DNA of 64,000 nt from Olivibacter sitiensis DSM 17696 (GCF_000427965.1 NZ_ATZA01000017.1:23135-87134); one strand, 5' to 3'; shown: positions 46,301 to 55,088, counted from the stretch's first letter. Made by a program: numbers and translations. Notes: generated by a model from the letters alone, not told the origin.

Positions 46301-46734
46301 TCTCCATTTTCGTCCGCTACCCTGCCCGATATCTTCATCTGCTTTGTTATGGTAGTAGCAGCATCCGTACCGTTCCTTTGAACTATAATAATGGTATTAT
46401 TATCTCGCTTATAAGTGTATGGCGTATTGCGAAAGCAATAGTCCAATACCTCATCGACCGATTTGCTCGTCATGTCGATGGTTATCGGCTCCATCTTTTC
46501 GAGCACTTGTGCATCGCAGAAAACCCGCACATGCGCTTGCCTTTGTATTTCCAGGAAGATTTCTTCTAGGCGTATGTTGCTCTTCCTTATCGTTATATCC
46601 TGGGCAAATCCCTTGGCATTGACCTGACTAACCAGTATTACAATAGACAGAAAAAGCATCTTTGCAATCAACACTCCACGTAGTGGAAGACCGCAGTTTT
46701 TCTTCAATAGAATCTTAAAATAAAATAGGTTCAT
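43375..46734 (-). CDS. SusC/RagA-family TonB-linked transporter with STN domain, mannan locus
   Basis: 1119 residues. A long signal region ends near residue 45 (AKGFAQ). The STN domain is about 46-120 (DITIRKSNIRLEEIFLEIQR; PYTYKRDNNTIIIVQ), the carboxypeptidase-regulatory-like domain about 132-210 (ISGRVADENGETVPGVSIRT), then EVVVVGYGTQKRRNVVAAVD and the plug, and a barrel ending LIYYGMGLDITF. STN presence matches the upstream sigma/FecR pair, so the protein should both import glycan and report its presence. The gap to fecR is 81 bases. Confidence 0.96.
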   Translation of the reverse strand: MNLFYFKILLKKNCGLPLRGVLIAKMLFLSIVILVSQVNAKGFAQDITIRKSNIRLEEIFLEIQRQAHVRVFCDAQVLEKMEPITIDMTSKSVDEVLDYCFRNTPYTYKRDNNTIIIVQRNGTDAATTITKQMKISGRVADENGETVPGVSIRTDNGINTTSNADGLYTITSPQTVSTITFRAIGFEDLTVEVNGRTSIDVVLKTSNTALDEVVVVGYGTQKRRNVVAAVDQVQTSAFEGRPVVNTTQALQGVSPSLVVQQRSSEPGGGINLNIRGISTLGNNSPLVVIDGIVGGDINLLNPADIASVSVLKDAGSAAIYGSRANNGVVLITTKQGSKDSRSVLAYNGLLGMNDPHMFFKPVHGYENAMLRNQSAVNAGLQPVYSPSQIRQFQEDGDEEWFVDGILQQAIQQNHNLSLSGGNASSTYHVSAGYFNQQSNFVGPDYGLKRYNYRINLTNEVGRLRLATQMAYARSENKDHSSSTQTLMVDAARVPLYYRMKDDEGRYLTNDVLTEFNPLGVLEQGGFRNYTDDNLFANVSAEMKVTDFLKLRGVFGGSLKANNQFARTMRVDFYPSGVSGADQNTNDEAYKSLELNTQFMAEFNKSFARHDVAVLVGVSNENFGSRMSSIYRRYTDPELGTPITETVIGTNSSNSNQTATENSLNSLFGRASYTYDEKYYAEFNFRVDGSSKFRKNNRWGFFPSISAGYRLSDESFMDFYKERIGDAKLRGSYGVVGNQNVGNFQYQTTYFTFQNAYGFNNVGVGGTGYNFANPDLRWERAATLNIGLDLTFLNDKLTVSADYFNKVTSDILIPPQVPGVFGTSLPDFNAAKVRNQGWELAATYTQQGRLFRHMLTLNVGDSHNEVLYFEGNQRLQGVEELQILLKEGFPFNSYVGLKRDGYFQTIDDVNAGPKPPGLNVQPGDNRYVDVNGDGVIDNNDLFVFGNPFPRFNYGAQYQVSFKGLDLNLFLQGVGKRTMMIRGELVEPYHFNYGLTMYQHQLDYWTPANPNARYPQLSANNSNSNINNFRRGSDMYLYNAAYLRLKNIQLGYSLPSSVVGKIGLQKCRVYLSGQNLFTLSGVKFIDPEITEFDSNLRNDGANSGRAYPTLIYYGMGLDITF

Positions 46735-46815
46735 AAATTTAGCTTTGGTTATTCCTTCTCAGTATACCTACTCACAGGAATCATATTTCCTGCTTATCCC
46801 TTAAAAAAACACGCT

Positions 46816-47979
46816 TTATAGTTTCTTCACCATCACCCTCCTTCCTACTAAATCCAACTTGATCCCCCCGGTTTCCTCCAACATTTTGAACACATTGCTT
46901 ACCTGATCGTATTTGGAAATACTACCCCAAAATCGCTTATCTGGGATACCATCCACATATACGATCTCCACGTCGTACCAACGAGCTATCTTGTCCATCA
47001 CCTGCTCTATGCGTTCATAGTTGAACATAAAATAGCCGTCTTTCCAAGCGGTGGCATATAAGGTCTCCACTTGCTTGACCGATGGCTTTCCATCATCGGA
47101 TATGCGTGCTTCGTCTCCCGGTTTCAAAACAATTTCATGTCCTTTGGAAGAAAGTTTCACTTTCCCTTCTACCAAGGTGGTATAATTGGCATCTTCTTGA
47201 TAGCTGGCTATATTGAACTGGGTGCCCAATACCTCTACGTCCATTTTGGGAGCATGGACAATAAAAGGCTTTTGAACCATTTTGGCCACCTCAAAATAGA
47301 CTTCTCCCGATACTTGTACTTCCCTTTTATCGGTGTTGAAATTGCTGGGAAAACGAATGGTACTGGAAGCATTGAGCCACACCTTCGTGCCATCGGACAG
47401 AACGAGTTTGTACTGCCCCCCTTTAGGTGTGCTCAGCACATGTTCTTCCATCTTGCCAGACAGATTGGCCGTAGCTACAGCCTCCAATATGCCCTTTTTC
47501 TCCTTAAAGTGCGTGGCTCCAGAGAACTCGATGAGGCTATCCGATGGGTTTGCATCCAGATAAATCTGTCTACCATCTGCCAATAGCAGCATGGCCTTAT
47601 CGCTGCCCGGGCTGACTACAGGATTCTCCTCAGACAGTAAATCCCTTTCTGTTTTATGGAGATCTACGAAAAACCACGCGGTGGAAAACAACAATACCAC
47701 TGAGGCAACTTTTAGGAATACCGAGCCCCATCTTATCCTTTGCCCTTGTATAGGCACTGTGCTTCCTATACCAGACTCTATGCCCTTACTGATACGGGCA
47801 ATCACATCGGCTTCTATGTCCGTATCAAAATTATTGGCTTGCTCATAAAGGTTTAGCACCTTCCGAGCCTCCTTCTTGGGAAGACGCTGTACCCAAGCAC
47901 GGAATGCTTCCATATCGCTTTCCGTGCTTTGTCCACACCTTACCTTTTCCAGGAACTCTAAAAATTTATATTGGTTCAT
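46816..47979 (-). CDS. FecR-family anti-sigma factor of the mannan locus
   Basis: 387 residues. The cytoplasmic N-terminus (about 1-85) contains FRAWVQRLPKKEARKVLNLY. A single membrane helix is at about 88-107 (FLKVASVVLLFSTAWFFVDL). The periplasmic FecR part has STPKGGQYKLVLSDGTKVWL (about 190) and VLGTQFNIASYQEDANYTTL (about 250). The C-terminal DUF4974 part has RIEQVMDKIARWYDVEIVYV. It lies 59 bases after the sigma gene and upstream of the STN-type SusC. Confidence 0.95.
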   Translation of the reverse strand: MNQYKFLEFLEKVRCGQSTESDMEAFRAWVQRLPKKEARKVLNLYEQANNFDTDIEADVIARISKGIESGIGSTVPIQGQRIRWGSVFLKVASVVLLFSTAWFFVDLHKTERDLLSEENPVVSPGSDKAMLLLADGRQIYLDANPSDSLIEFSGATHFKEKKGILEAVATANLSGKMEEHVLSTPKGGQYKLVLSDGTKVWLNASSTIRFPSNFNTDKREVQVSGEVYFEVAKMVQKPFIVHAPKMDVEVLGTQFNIASYQEDANYTTLVEGKVKLSSKGHEIVLKPGDEARISDDGKPSVKQVETLYATAWKDGYFMFNYERIEQVMDKIARWYDVEIVYVDGIPDKRFWGSISKYDQVSNVFKMLEETGGIKLDLVGRRVMVKKL

Positions 47980-48038
47980 ATAGCTAAAGACACCTATAGC
48001 TATGGAAAGGACCCCTCTAGAAATTCAGAAAAATTAAA

Positions 48039-48638
48039 TTAACCGAGGTTTTGTATCATGGCGACCATGTAAACAACCGAAATGGTCAGTTCGCCATGGC
48101 TGGCCAAAAAGACCCTGACCGATGCCAATCCCTTGTACAACTGCTTTTTGACCACATTTTTGGAAATATGGAGACGTGCGGCAATTTCATCGAGCGATAG
48201 ATCCTCTTTGGTCTTGAGCTCCACAATGATTTTTCTTTTGGGGGGTAATTGCTGTATGGCTCGATCTGCCAATAGCAAATGTTCTTTAAGGATCACCGTT
48301 TCTTCGGGGCTCTCGAACGCGGCGTCATCTGCCACGGCAATGGCCACCTTCATGGCCGCATATCGCCCTTGCTTCCGTATCTCGTTCAGCAATTTGTTTC
48401 TCGTAGCGCGAAGCAAATAGGCCTTGATATGCTGTACGGAAGACAAGCCAGACCGGTGTTCCCACACTGCAATAAAAATCCGTTGGGTAATCTCTTCACT
48501 CAAATCAGTATCAGCGGTTATGGCATACGCATAATTGTACACCTGATGGAGATACCTACTATAGAGCACACGAAAAGCTTCGCGATCGTCTTGGCGACCT
48601 AAGCGCACCAAAAGATCCTTATCGGAAATATGCATCAT
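48039..48638 (-). CDS. RNA polymerase ECF-type sigma-70 factor of the mannan locus
   Basis: 199 residues. Region 2 is about 22-90 (AFRVLYSRYLHQVYNYAYAI, then LSEEITQRIFIAVWEHR), and region 4 is about 128-185 (AIQQLPPKRKIIVELKTKED; LSLDEIAARLHISKNVVKKQ). The C-terminus is hydrophobic (LTISVVYMVAMIQNLG). It is first in the minus-strand PUL and is divergent from the polyprenyl synthase gene. ATGs at 48638 and 48635 are adjacent; the first is used. Confidence 0.95.
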   Translation of the reverse strand: MMHISDKDLLVRLGRQDDREAFRVLYSRYLHQVYNYAYAITADTDLSEEITQRIFIAVWEHRSGLSSVQHIKAYLLRATRNKLLNEIRKQGRYAAMKVAIAVADDAAFESPEETVILKEHLLLADRAIQQLPPKRKIIVELKTKEDLSLDEIAARLHISKNVVKKQLYKGLASVRVFLASHGELTISVVYMVAMIQNLG

Positions 48639-48847
48639 ATACCACCCTATTAGACCTGCCTACCGAGCAAATACGGATAGAAGCCATGAACTAATTGCGA
48701 ATAAATAGATTTATAACTTTTGTAAAGTAAAAAATAAAAAACCGTTTTAGCAACTATTAATCACAAATAATAAAGGAGGAAAAGTATCCGCATCAATACC
48801 TCGCCCGAAATATCAAATTATTTGGCAATAATGGCTAAATTCGCCCC

Positions 48848-49825
48848 ATGTATTCACTTAGCGAGCTACAGGATATTGTCAGCCAGTCCATAGCAGAAAA
48901 GAAATTTCCTCAAGAACCACATTTACTTTATGAACCCATAACCTATTTCCTGCGCTTGGGCGGAAAGCGGTTAAGGCCTGTACTCACGCTGATGGCTAGC
49001 GATCTCTTTGCAGTCGATATCAAACCGGCCATCCCTGTGGCATTAGCGATCGAAGTATTTCACAACTTCACGCTCATGCACGACGACATTATGGACAAGG
49101 CTCCTTTGCGTCGCGGGCAGCCTACCGTACATGAGAAATGGACGGTGAATACGGCCATCCTTTCTGGCGATGCCATGATGATACTCAGCTATCAACTATT
49201 GGCAGAAGTACCGCAACAGTACTTATATGAAGTACTCCGCGTGTTCAACAAGATGGTATTGGAAGTATGTGAAGGCCAACAGTACGATATGGAATTTGAA
49301 TCCAGGGAATCGGTAAGCGAGGACGAATATATTCAAATGATTCGGCTGAAGACTTCGGTGTTGATAGGCACGGCGCTGAAGATTGGAGCTATATTGGCCA
49401 ACGCACCCGCAGAGGATGTGGAACATATCTATGATTTTGGTGTCAACATGGGCATTGCTTTCCAAATTCAAGATGATATACTGGACGTCTACGGCGATCC
49501 AAGCAAGTTTGGCAAGCAGGTGGGAGGAGATATCCTGGAAAACAAAAAAACCTGGTTGCTCATCAAGGCCATGCAATTGGCTACAGGCGAAAAGCTAGGT
49601 TTATTGCAATCGTGGATCAGCAATAGAAATCCCCACGATGCAGAAGAAAAGGTGAAAGCGATCACTGCCATCTATGACCAGCTCGAGATCAAACAACAGG
49701 CCGAGAAGCTGAAAAATACTTTTGCTGACCGTGCATACCAAGCCCTTGAACAGATAAAAGCTCCCGAGCAACGGAAACAGGCATTGAAAGTATTCGCCGC
49801 CAAGCTGCTCATTAGGGAGAACTAG
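48848..49825 (+). CDS. trans-isoprenyl (polyprenyl) diphosphate synthase
   Basis: 325-residue prenyl elongation enzyme adding isopentenyl units to allylic diphosphates. The motifs seen are LRLGGKRLRPVLTLMA (about 35-50), the first Asp-rich motif in LMHDDIMDKAPLRRGQPTVH (about 78-97) and the second in FQIQDDILDVYGDPSKFGKQ (about 203-222). Chain length cannot be read safely; the family in Bacteroidetes includes geranylgeranyl, farnesyl and long-chain (quinone) synthases. It is convergent with the SDR gene, and the two stop codons share the tetranucleotide CTAG. Confidence 0.93.
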   Translation: MYSLSELQDIVSQSIAEKKFPQEPHLLYEPITYFLRLGGKRLRPVLTLMASDLFAVDIKPAIPVALAIEVFHNFTLMHDDIMDKAPLRRGQPTVHEKWTVNTAILSGDAMMILSYQLLAEVPQQYLYEVLRVFNKMVLEVCEGQQYDMEFESRESVSEDEYIQMIRLKTSVLIGTALKIGAILANAPAEDVEHIYDFGVNMGIAFQIQDDILDVYGDPSKFGKQVGGDILENKKTWLLIKAMQLATGEKLGLLQSWISNRNPHDAEEKVKAITAIYDQLEIKQQAEKLKNTFADRAYQALEQIKAPEQRKQALKVFAAKLLIREN

Positions 49826-50616
49826 TTTGCGAATAGCTTATACACCTTCTTATCTACCCACGCCGGAATCCATTTGTTAAAAAATACGGCCAATTTGCCT
49901 TGCGTGGTGAGCACCAGCGTTCGCTGTCGCTTGGCCATGGCCTTTGCAATCCGTTTGGCCACAAGCTCGGCTTTCATCATCTTACCTTCGTCCATATTGG
50001 TCTCGCCCGTTTGCTTCCCATCTTTATCATAAGCGGTTTGCCTAATATGGGATGCTGTGAAACCAGGACAGGCGAGCAGTACGTGCAAGCCCGAATACAG
50101 GTTTTCCACGCGCAAGGACTCTAAGAAACCATGTATGGCAAATTTGGATGCCGAATAGCCGCTGCGTCCGGGCAATCCCCTATAACCAGCAATGGAAGAA
50201 ACGGCTACCAAAGACCCCTTGGATTTGAGCAATTCGGGCAAGGCGTATTTGGTGCAATAGACCGTACCCCAAAAGTTGACGTCCATCAGGCGCCGCAGCA
50301 CCTGAAGTGCTACCTCGTCAAAGGTAGCACGCATGCTCACACCCGCGTTATTTATCAATATATCTATTCGTTTGAAGGTCATCATAGCCTGAGCAATCAA
50401 CTGCTTACAATCCTCTTCTACCGAGACATCGCAAGCCACGGCCACGGCTCGTATGCCATGAGCTGCCTCCAGCTCCTGTGCTATCTGACATAGGTCTACG
50501 TATCGCCTAGCACCCAGCACCAAGTTAGCCCCTTCGGACGCCAGATGCCTAGCCAATGCCAATCCAATACCCGAAGTAGCACCAGTAATAACTACTACCT
50601 TTTTCTTGTAAAACAT
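49822..50616 (-). CDS. short-chain dehydrogenase/reductase
   Basis: NAD(P)-dependent SDR of 264 residues from the ATG at 50616 (MFYKKKVVVITGATSGIGLA). An in-frame TTG at 50622 is rejected. The cofactor loop TGATSGIG, the NNAGVS block (about 91), and the catalytic Ser and Tyr-x3-Lys in VSSIAGYRGLPGRSGYSASK (about 142-161) are present. A C-terminal extension (about 205-264) is basic and hydrophobic, suggesting membrane association as in DltE/YqjQ-like SDRs. The substrate is unknown. It is 14 bases downstream of recR. Confidence 0.92.
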   Translation of the reverse strand: MFYKKKVVVITGATSGIGLALARHLASEGANLVLGARRYVDLCQIAQELEAAHGIRAVAVACDVSVEEDCKQLIAQAMMTFKRIDILINNAGVSMRATFDEVALQVLRRLMDVNFWGTVYCTKYALPELLKSKGSLVAVSSIAGYRGLPGRSGYSASKFAIHGFLESLRVENLYSGLHVLLACPGFTASHIRQTAYDKDGKQTGETNMDEGKMMKAELVAKRIAKAMAKRQRTLVLTTQGKLAVFFNKWIPAWVDKKVYKLFAN

Positions 50617-50630
50617 ACGCAAATTGATCG

Positions 50631-51245
50631 TTAAGCTATATTCTTGCCATAAGGCACCCGGGTGAGTATAGACCTGCCCAGCGTCACCTCGTCCACATAT
50701 TCCAATTCGCCCCCAAAAGCTATTCCCCTGGCTATTGTACTTATCTGTATGTCAAAATCCTTAAGCCGCTTATAGAGGTAAAATATGGTGGTATCGCCCT
50801 CCATAGTAGCGCTCAATGCCAATATTACCTCCTCCACCTCGCCCTTAGCCACCCGTTCTATCAAGCTTTCTATCTTTAGGTCGGAGGGGCCTATGCCGTC
50901 CATAGGAGAGATAAGCCCGCCCAATACATGGTACACGCCTTGGTATTGATTGGTATTCTCGATGGCCATCACGTCCCGGGTATCTTCCACCACGCAGATC
51001 ATCCGCTTATCGCGTTTAAGTGAATTACAGATCTCGCAGACATGCTGATCGGAAATATTGTGGCATAGCTCGCAAAAGCAAACTTCGGTTTTCAGCTTCA
51101 GCAAAGACTCGCTGAACCTAGATACCTCCGCATTGGGTTGGTCCAATAGGTGGAGTACCAAGCGCAAGGCCGTCTTTTGCCCAATTCCCGGCAAACGACT
51201 AAATTCATTGACCGCTGCTTCCAGCAGCTTGGATGAAAAGTTCAT
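50631..51245 (-). CDS. recR: recombination mediator RecR
   Basis: Works with RecF/RecO to load RecA on gapped DNA. It has 204 residues, normal. The helix-hairpin-helix start [20 protein letters not shown], the four-Cys zinc finger in [20 protein letters not shown] (about 54-73), and the Toprim domain with [20 protein letters not shown] (about 81-100) and [15 protein letters not shown] are all clear. It is followed closely by the SDR gene on the same strand and is divergent from the pterin dehydratase gene. Confidence 0.97.
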   Translation of the reverse strand: MNFSSKLLEAAVNEFSRLPGIGQKTALRLVLHLLDQPNAEVSRFSESLLKLKTEVCFCELCHNISDQHVCEICNSLKRDKRMICVVEDTRDVMAIENTNQYQGVYHVLGGLISPMDGIGPSDLKIESLIERVAKGEVEEVILALSATMEGDTTIFYLYKRLKDFDIQISTIARGIAFGGELEYVDEVTLGRSILTRVPYGKNIA

Positions 51246-51324
51246 TGTACAAACTTACGTGATTTTACAGATCGAACAAAACGCATCCGCACTTGTTCCC
51301 TTATAACATTAAATCAATGTCATC

Positions 51325-51555
51325 ATGTGGGAAACAAAGCAAGATAGCCTATACAAATCATTCGAGTTCGAGAATTTCTCCCAAGCCTTTGCCTTTATGG
51401 TTCGGGTAGCTTTATTGGCCGAAAGCCATAAGCATCATCCCAAATGGACCAATGAATGGAACAAGGTGGAGATATGGCTCTCATCGCACGATGCAGGCAA
51501 TAAAGTGACAGAGAAAGACGAGGCCTTGGCTAAGGAGATAGACCAATTGCTTTGA
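51325..51555 (+). CDS. 4a-hydroxytetrahydrobiopterin dehydratase
   Basis: Pterin-4a-carbinolamine dehydratase (PCD/DCoH) family, recycling tetrahydropterin cofactor. It has 76 residues, short but with the full active-site segment: FKFxxFxxAxxFMxxV-like FEFENFSQAFAFMVRVALLA, then ESHKHHPKWTNEWNKVEIWL with the paired His residues and SSHDAGNKVTEKDEALAKEI. The N-terminal 20 or so residues of longer homologues are missing. It lies between divergent recR and convergent lysA, alone on the plus strand, with only 15 bases to the lysA stop. Confidence 0.9.
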   Translation: MWETKQDSLYKSFEFENFSQAFAFMVRVALLAESHKHHPKWTNEWNKVEIWLSSHDAGNKVTEKDEALAKEIDQLL

Positions 51556-51570
51556 AAACACAGAGAACGA

Positions 51571-52743
51571 TTATTCTTCTATTTCGTCGCTGTACAGGTA
51601 CCTGATCTCATTGCGCAGGTTGTACCTGGAGGCCATCACCTCTCCATAGGCGCCTGCCGTCCGAATGGCGATGAGGTCTCCCCTATGGGAAACAGGCAGG
51701 GTTACCTCTTTGCCAAAACAGTCTGTACTTTCGCATATCGGTCCTACCACATCGTATTTTACAGCTTCGCCATGCGGAGCATCCATAGAAAGGCGTTCTA
51801 TCTTATGATAGGCCTGATACAGTGCGGGGCGCATCAATTCGGTCATGCCGGCATCCAAAACGAGGAAATTCTTTTTGAGTCCATTTTTAACATACAGCAC
51901 CCTGCTTACCAATGTTCCACATTGCGCCACCAAGGCACGGCCCAGCTCAAAATGCACCTCCTGCCCCGGAAACTTGGGGAGAAATTGATCGAAAATAGAA
52001 AAGTAAGCTTCGAAATCGACGATGGGCCGCTCATCAGGCTCCTGGTAGTCAACACCAAGGCCTCCTCCCACGTTCAACACCTTCACTCTATAGCCTCGCT
52101 CATCAAACCACTGGTTAAACTCATTTACCTTTGTGCATAGGCTCTTGAATACGTTGAGATCCGTGATTTGCGATCCAACATGAAAATGGATCCCTATCAG
52201 TTCTATATTTTCCTGGTTGGCTTTCAGGGTAGCAAGGCAGTCGTTCAGCTCCCAAGTTTTGATGCCAAACTTGTTTTCATCCAGTCCAGTGGTGATATAA
52301 TGGTGCGTATGGGCATCTACATTGGGATTGATACGCAAGGCCACACGGGCTTTTGCCGACTTTGCCCGTGCCAGCTGCGATATAACGGATAGCTCCTGTA
52401 CAGATTCCACGTTGAATGCGAAAATACCCGCATCCAAAGCTTGGTTGATTTCCTTATCCGATTTACCCACACCTGCAAATACGATCTTGTCGGGAGAAAA
52501 GCCTATTTCTACGGCCTTCAGCACTTCATTGCCACTCACGCAGTCTGCCCCTATGCCAGCCTGTTGTATATACTGTAAAACTCTATCGTTGAAATTGGCC
52601 TTGAGAGCATAATGTATATGGTATCCGTAAGGTGCGGCAGCATCCACGGCTTTTTGTAAGGTATCCCGAAGCAAGGACAGGTCATAATAGTAAAGGGGAG
52701 TTTCCCTTCGTTCAAGCTCGGCAATAATATTTTTCGTAAACAT
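51571..52743 (-). CDS. lysA: diaminopimelate decarboxylase
   Basis: PLP enzyme making L-lysine from meso-diaminopimelate. It has 390 residues from the ATG at 52743 (MFTKNIIAELERRETPLYYY); a start at 52761 is possible. The PLP Lys is in HYALKANFN (about residue 46), the phosphate-binding loop in LNVGGGLGVDYQEPDERP (about 220), and the active-site Cys block in VGPICESTDCFG (about 335). The usual EPGR is replaced by FELGRALVAQ. It directly follows the aspartokinase gene, joining the first and last steps of lysine synthesis in one operon. Confidence 0.95.
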   Translation of the reverse strand: MFTKNIIAELERRETPLYYYDLSLLRDTLQKAVDAAAPYGYHIHYALKANFNDRVLQYIQQAGIGADCVSGNEVLKAVEIGFSPDKIVFAGVGKSDKEINQALDAGIFAFNVESVQELSVISQLARAKSAKARVALRINPNVDAHTHHYITTGLDENKFGIKTWELNDCLATLKANQENIELIGIHFHVGSQITDLNVFKSLCTKVNEFNQWFDERGYRVKVLNVGGGLGVDYQEPDERPIVDFEAYFSIFDQFLPKFPGQEVHFELGRALVAQCGTLVSRVLYVKNGLKKNFLVLDAGMTELMRPALYQAYHKIERLSMDAPHGEAVKYDVVGPICESTDCFGKEVTLPVSHRGDLIAIRTAGAYGEVMASRYNLRNEIRYLYSDEIEE

Positions 52744-52760
52744 GTTGTGTTGATATCCCA

Positions 52761-54074
52761 TTAAAATAAACGATCGTGCAAGGAGCGTAGTGCCTCCACC
52801 TTGTCATTGGTATCCACCAAGATAGATATATTGTATTCACTTCCTCCGTAAGAGATCATACGAACGGGGATATGTTTCACGGCATCGAGCACGCGCGCTA
52901 CATAGCCATGTGCGTTCATGCTGAAGTCGCCGACCACACAGATGATCGTCTGGTCGGTATCTATCGTCACTTTCCCAAAGTCGTTCAGCTCCTTTTCGAT
53001 TTCGGCCAGATAACGAGTTTCGTCTATGGTAAGCGACACGGCAACTTCCGCCGTAGTGATCATATCAATGGGAGTCTTATAACGCTCAAATACCTCAAAC
53101 ACCCTGCGCAGGAAACCATATGCCAATAGCATACGCGAAGAGTGGATATGAATGGCCGTAATACCGTCCTTTGCCGCTATGGAACGAATTTGCCCTTTGG
53201 CAGCACCGTCCTTGCTGATCAAGGTGCCAAATGCGCTGGGATCCATCGTATTTAGCAGACGTACGGGAATACCATAGCGCTGTGCCGGGAATACACTCTG
53301 TGGATGCAGTATCTTGGCTCCGAAATAAGCGAGTTCCGCTGCCTCGTCAAAGGTGAGGTGGGCTATGGGTTTCGTGTTTTTGACGATGCGCGGATCGTTG
53401 TTATGCATACCGTCAATATCTGTCCATATCTGTATCTCATCGGCCCTGATAGCCGCACCTATCAGGGATGCCGTATAATCACTTCCCCCTCTCCGCAAAT
53501 TGTCGATCTCACCAAAGGAATTCCTGCATATATAACCCTGGGTGATAAAAAAATTATGATCTGCGTTGGCCTTCAACAACTTGCCCAGTTCCTCACCGAT
53601 GTAGTCGATCATAGGCTCATTGTCTTCATCAATTTTCATGAAGTCTAGCGCAGGCAACAATTTGGAGCGAACCCCTATCTCCGTTAGATAAAAATGGTAC
53701 AGAGTAGTGGATATAAGCTCTCCTTGTGCCAATATAACTTTTTCTTCTAAAGGAGTAAATAGCTCAGTGGCAAAGGAAGCGATCAAATTGAAGTGATAGT
53801 CTATCAGCTCTTTTCCGTTCAACTTGCCTTCTTGCGTCGCAAACAGCTCATCGACAAAATCCTTGTATTTGGCATGCAGTTCCTTGATCAGTATTTCGGC
53901 TTTCTTTTTATCGCCTGTCGAGTAAGCCGAAGCAATTTCTACCAAAGCATTTGTCGTGCCAGATACGGCAGACAGTACCACGATCTGACGTTCCGCGGGA
54001 TTGACGATGTCCAGAAGCTTTTTCATACGCTCGGGACTTCCCACAGAAGTACCACCAAATTTTAAAATTTTCAT
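52761..54074 (-). CDS. aspartate kinase (monofunctional)
   Basis: Phosphorylates aspartate for lysine, threonine and methionine synthesis. It has 437 residues. The N-terminal kinase motif MKILKFGGTSVGSPERMKKL, the RGGSDYTASLIGAAIRADEI block (about 202-221) with IQIWTDIDGMHNNDPRIVKN after it, and two ACT domains at the C-terminus (about 305-437; AVSLTIDETRYLAEIEKELN, VGDFSMNAHGYVARVLDAVK) are visible. The ACT domains imply end-product inhibition. There is no homoserine dehydrogenase fusion. It lies 17 bases upstream of lysA. Confidence 0.96.
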   Translation of the reverse strand: MKILKFGGTSVGSPERMKKLLDIVNPAERQIVVLSAVSGTTNALVEIASAYSTGDKKKAEILIKELHAKYKDFVDELFATQEGKLNGKELIDYHFNLIASFATELFTPLEEKVILAQGELISTTLYHFYLTEIGVRSKLLPALDFMKIDEDNEPMIDYIGEELGKLLKANADHNFFITQGYICRNSFGEIDNLRRGGSDYTASLIGAAIRADEIQIWTDIDGMHNNDPRIVKNTKPIAHLTFDEAAELAYFGAKILHPQSVFPAQRYGIPVRLLNTMDPSAFGTLISKDGAAKGQIRSIAAKDGITAIHIHSSRMLLAYGFLRRVFEVFERYKTPIDMITTAEVAVSLTIDETRYLAEIEKELNDFGKVTIDTDQTIICVVGDFSMNAHGYVARVLDAVKHIPVRMISYGGSEYNISILVDTNDKVEALRSLHDRLF

Positions 54075-54199
54075 CTTGATTATTTCCGTTATTTGCCACC
54101 CCGAACCGCTCTTGCACGTTGCCTATCAGGCTAAGCTGATGCGTTTAGGAGATTGGGCGCTAAAAATAGAACAATTGAAGCGAATTACAAAAAGCTTTT

Positions 54200-55087
54200 T
54201 TATTTTGCCTTTTTATATTCTTCGTCCAGTAAAAGCTGTATGATTCCATCTACCAGTCCTACCTGAGGGACGATAATCTGTTTTGCCCTGCCCCAGCGCA
54301 TGGCTTGCAAAAAAATCGTACAGGCGGGCACGATCACGTCCGCCCTATCGGGCTTAAGGCCCAAGATATCTATCCTTTCCTGCAGGCTATGCTCTTTTAT
54401 AAATTCATATTGTTTCCGCAGCTTGATGTACGATATCGGATTACCTGGCTTCAGATTGGCCATGCTTTTCAACTTGTTTATATTGCCTCCCGTACCAATG
54501 GCCACAAAATCCCCTATCTGCTTTTTGTACCCCTTCACCCACTGCTTCATGGATTCCCAAGTTTCCTTTTTATCCTGACCATCCAGGATGCGGATGGTAC
54601 CCAAATTGAAGGAGCAGGCATCTATTAGCTTTCCCTTTTCAAAGAGCGAAAGCTCTGTGCTTCCTCCCCCAACGTCTATATAAAGGTAATTCTTGCCCTT
54701 TTCCAAGCGTTCCTCCACATGACTGCTATAAATGATCTCCGCCTCACGAGCCCCGTCTATTATTTCCAAATTGATACCTAGGTCAGCAATTTTCTTTACC
54801 AGATATACTCCATTTTTAGCTTCGCGCATGGCCGATGTAGCACAGGCCATATACGGCCCCACCTCAAATACATCCATTAGATTTCGAAAAGCCTGCATGG
54901 ACTTCAACAGAGCGTCTGCCTTTTCATCGCTTATGTATTTTTTCGTAAACGCATCCTTTCCCAAGCGCAACGGTATCCGTAACAACGTGTTTTTGGTAAA
55001 TCCAAACCTACCATCAGACTCCTTTTGCTTCTCGGCAATAAGCAACCGAATGGCATTCGACCCGATATCTATCGCTCCATATCTCAT
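54200..55087 (-). CDS. Ppx/GppA-family phosphatase (exopolyphosphatase-like)
   Basis: ASKHA-fold enzyme that hydrolyses polyphosphate ends and/or pppGpp. It has 295 residues, the short single-module form. Motifs: the first nucleotide-binding loop RYGAIDIGSNAIRLLIAEKQ, the second loop LYIDVGGGSTELSLFEKGKL (about 135-155), the conserved Glu and SAMREAKNG block near residue 85, and FVAIGTGGNINKLKSMANLK (about 194). It is one base downstream of ppk1 on the same strand, so polyphosphate synthesis and breakdown are probably co-expressed. Confidence 0.92.
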   Translation of the reverse strand: MRYGAIDIGSNAIRLLIAEKQKESDGRFGFTKNTLLRIPLRLGKDAFTKKYISDEKADALLKSMQAFRNLMDVFEVGPYMACATSAMREAKNGVYLVKKIADLGINLEIIDGAREAEIIYSSHVEERLEKGKNYLYIDVGGGSTELSLFEKGKLIDACSFNLGTIRILDGQDKKETWESMKQWVKGYKKQIGDFVAIGTGGNINKLKSMANLKPGNPISYIKLRKQYEFIKEHSLQERIDILGLKPDRADVIVPACTIFLQAMRWGRAKQIIVPQVGLVDGIIQLLLDEEYKKAK

Positions 55088-55088
55088 A

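Noticed and set aside
52744..54200. Lysine riboswitch or similar leader for the aspartokinase-lysA operon
   Set aside because: No structured leader could be recognised in the 125 bases before the aspartokinase start.
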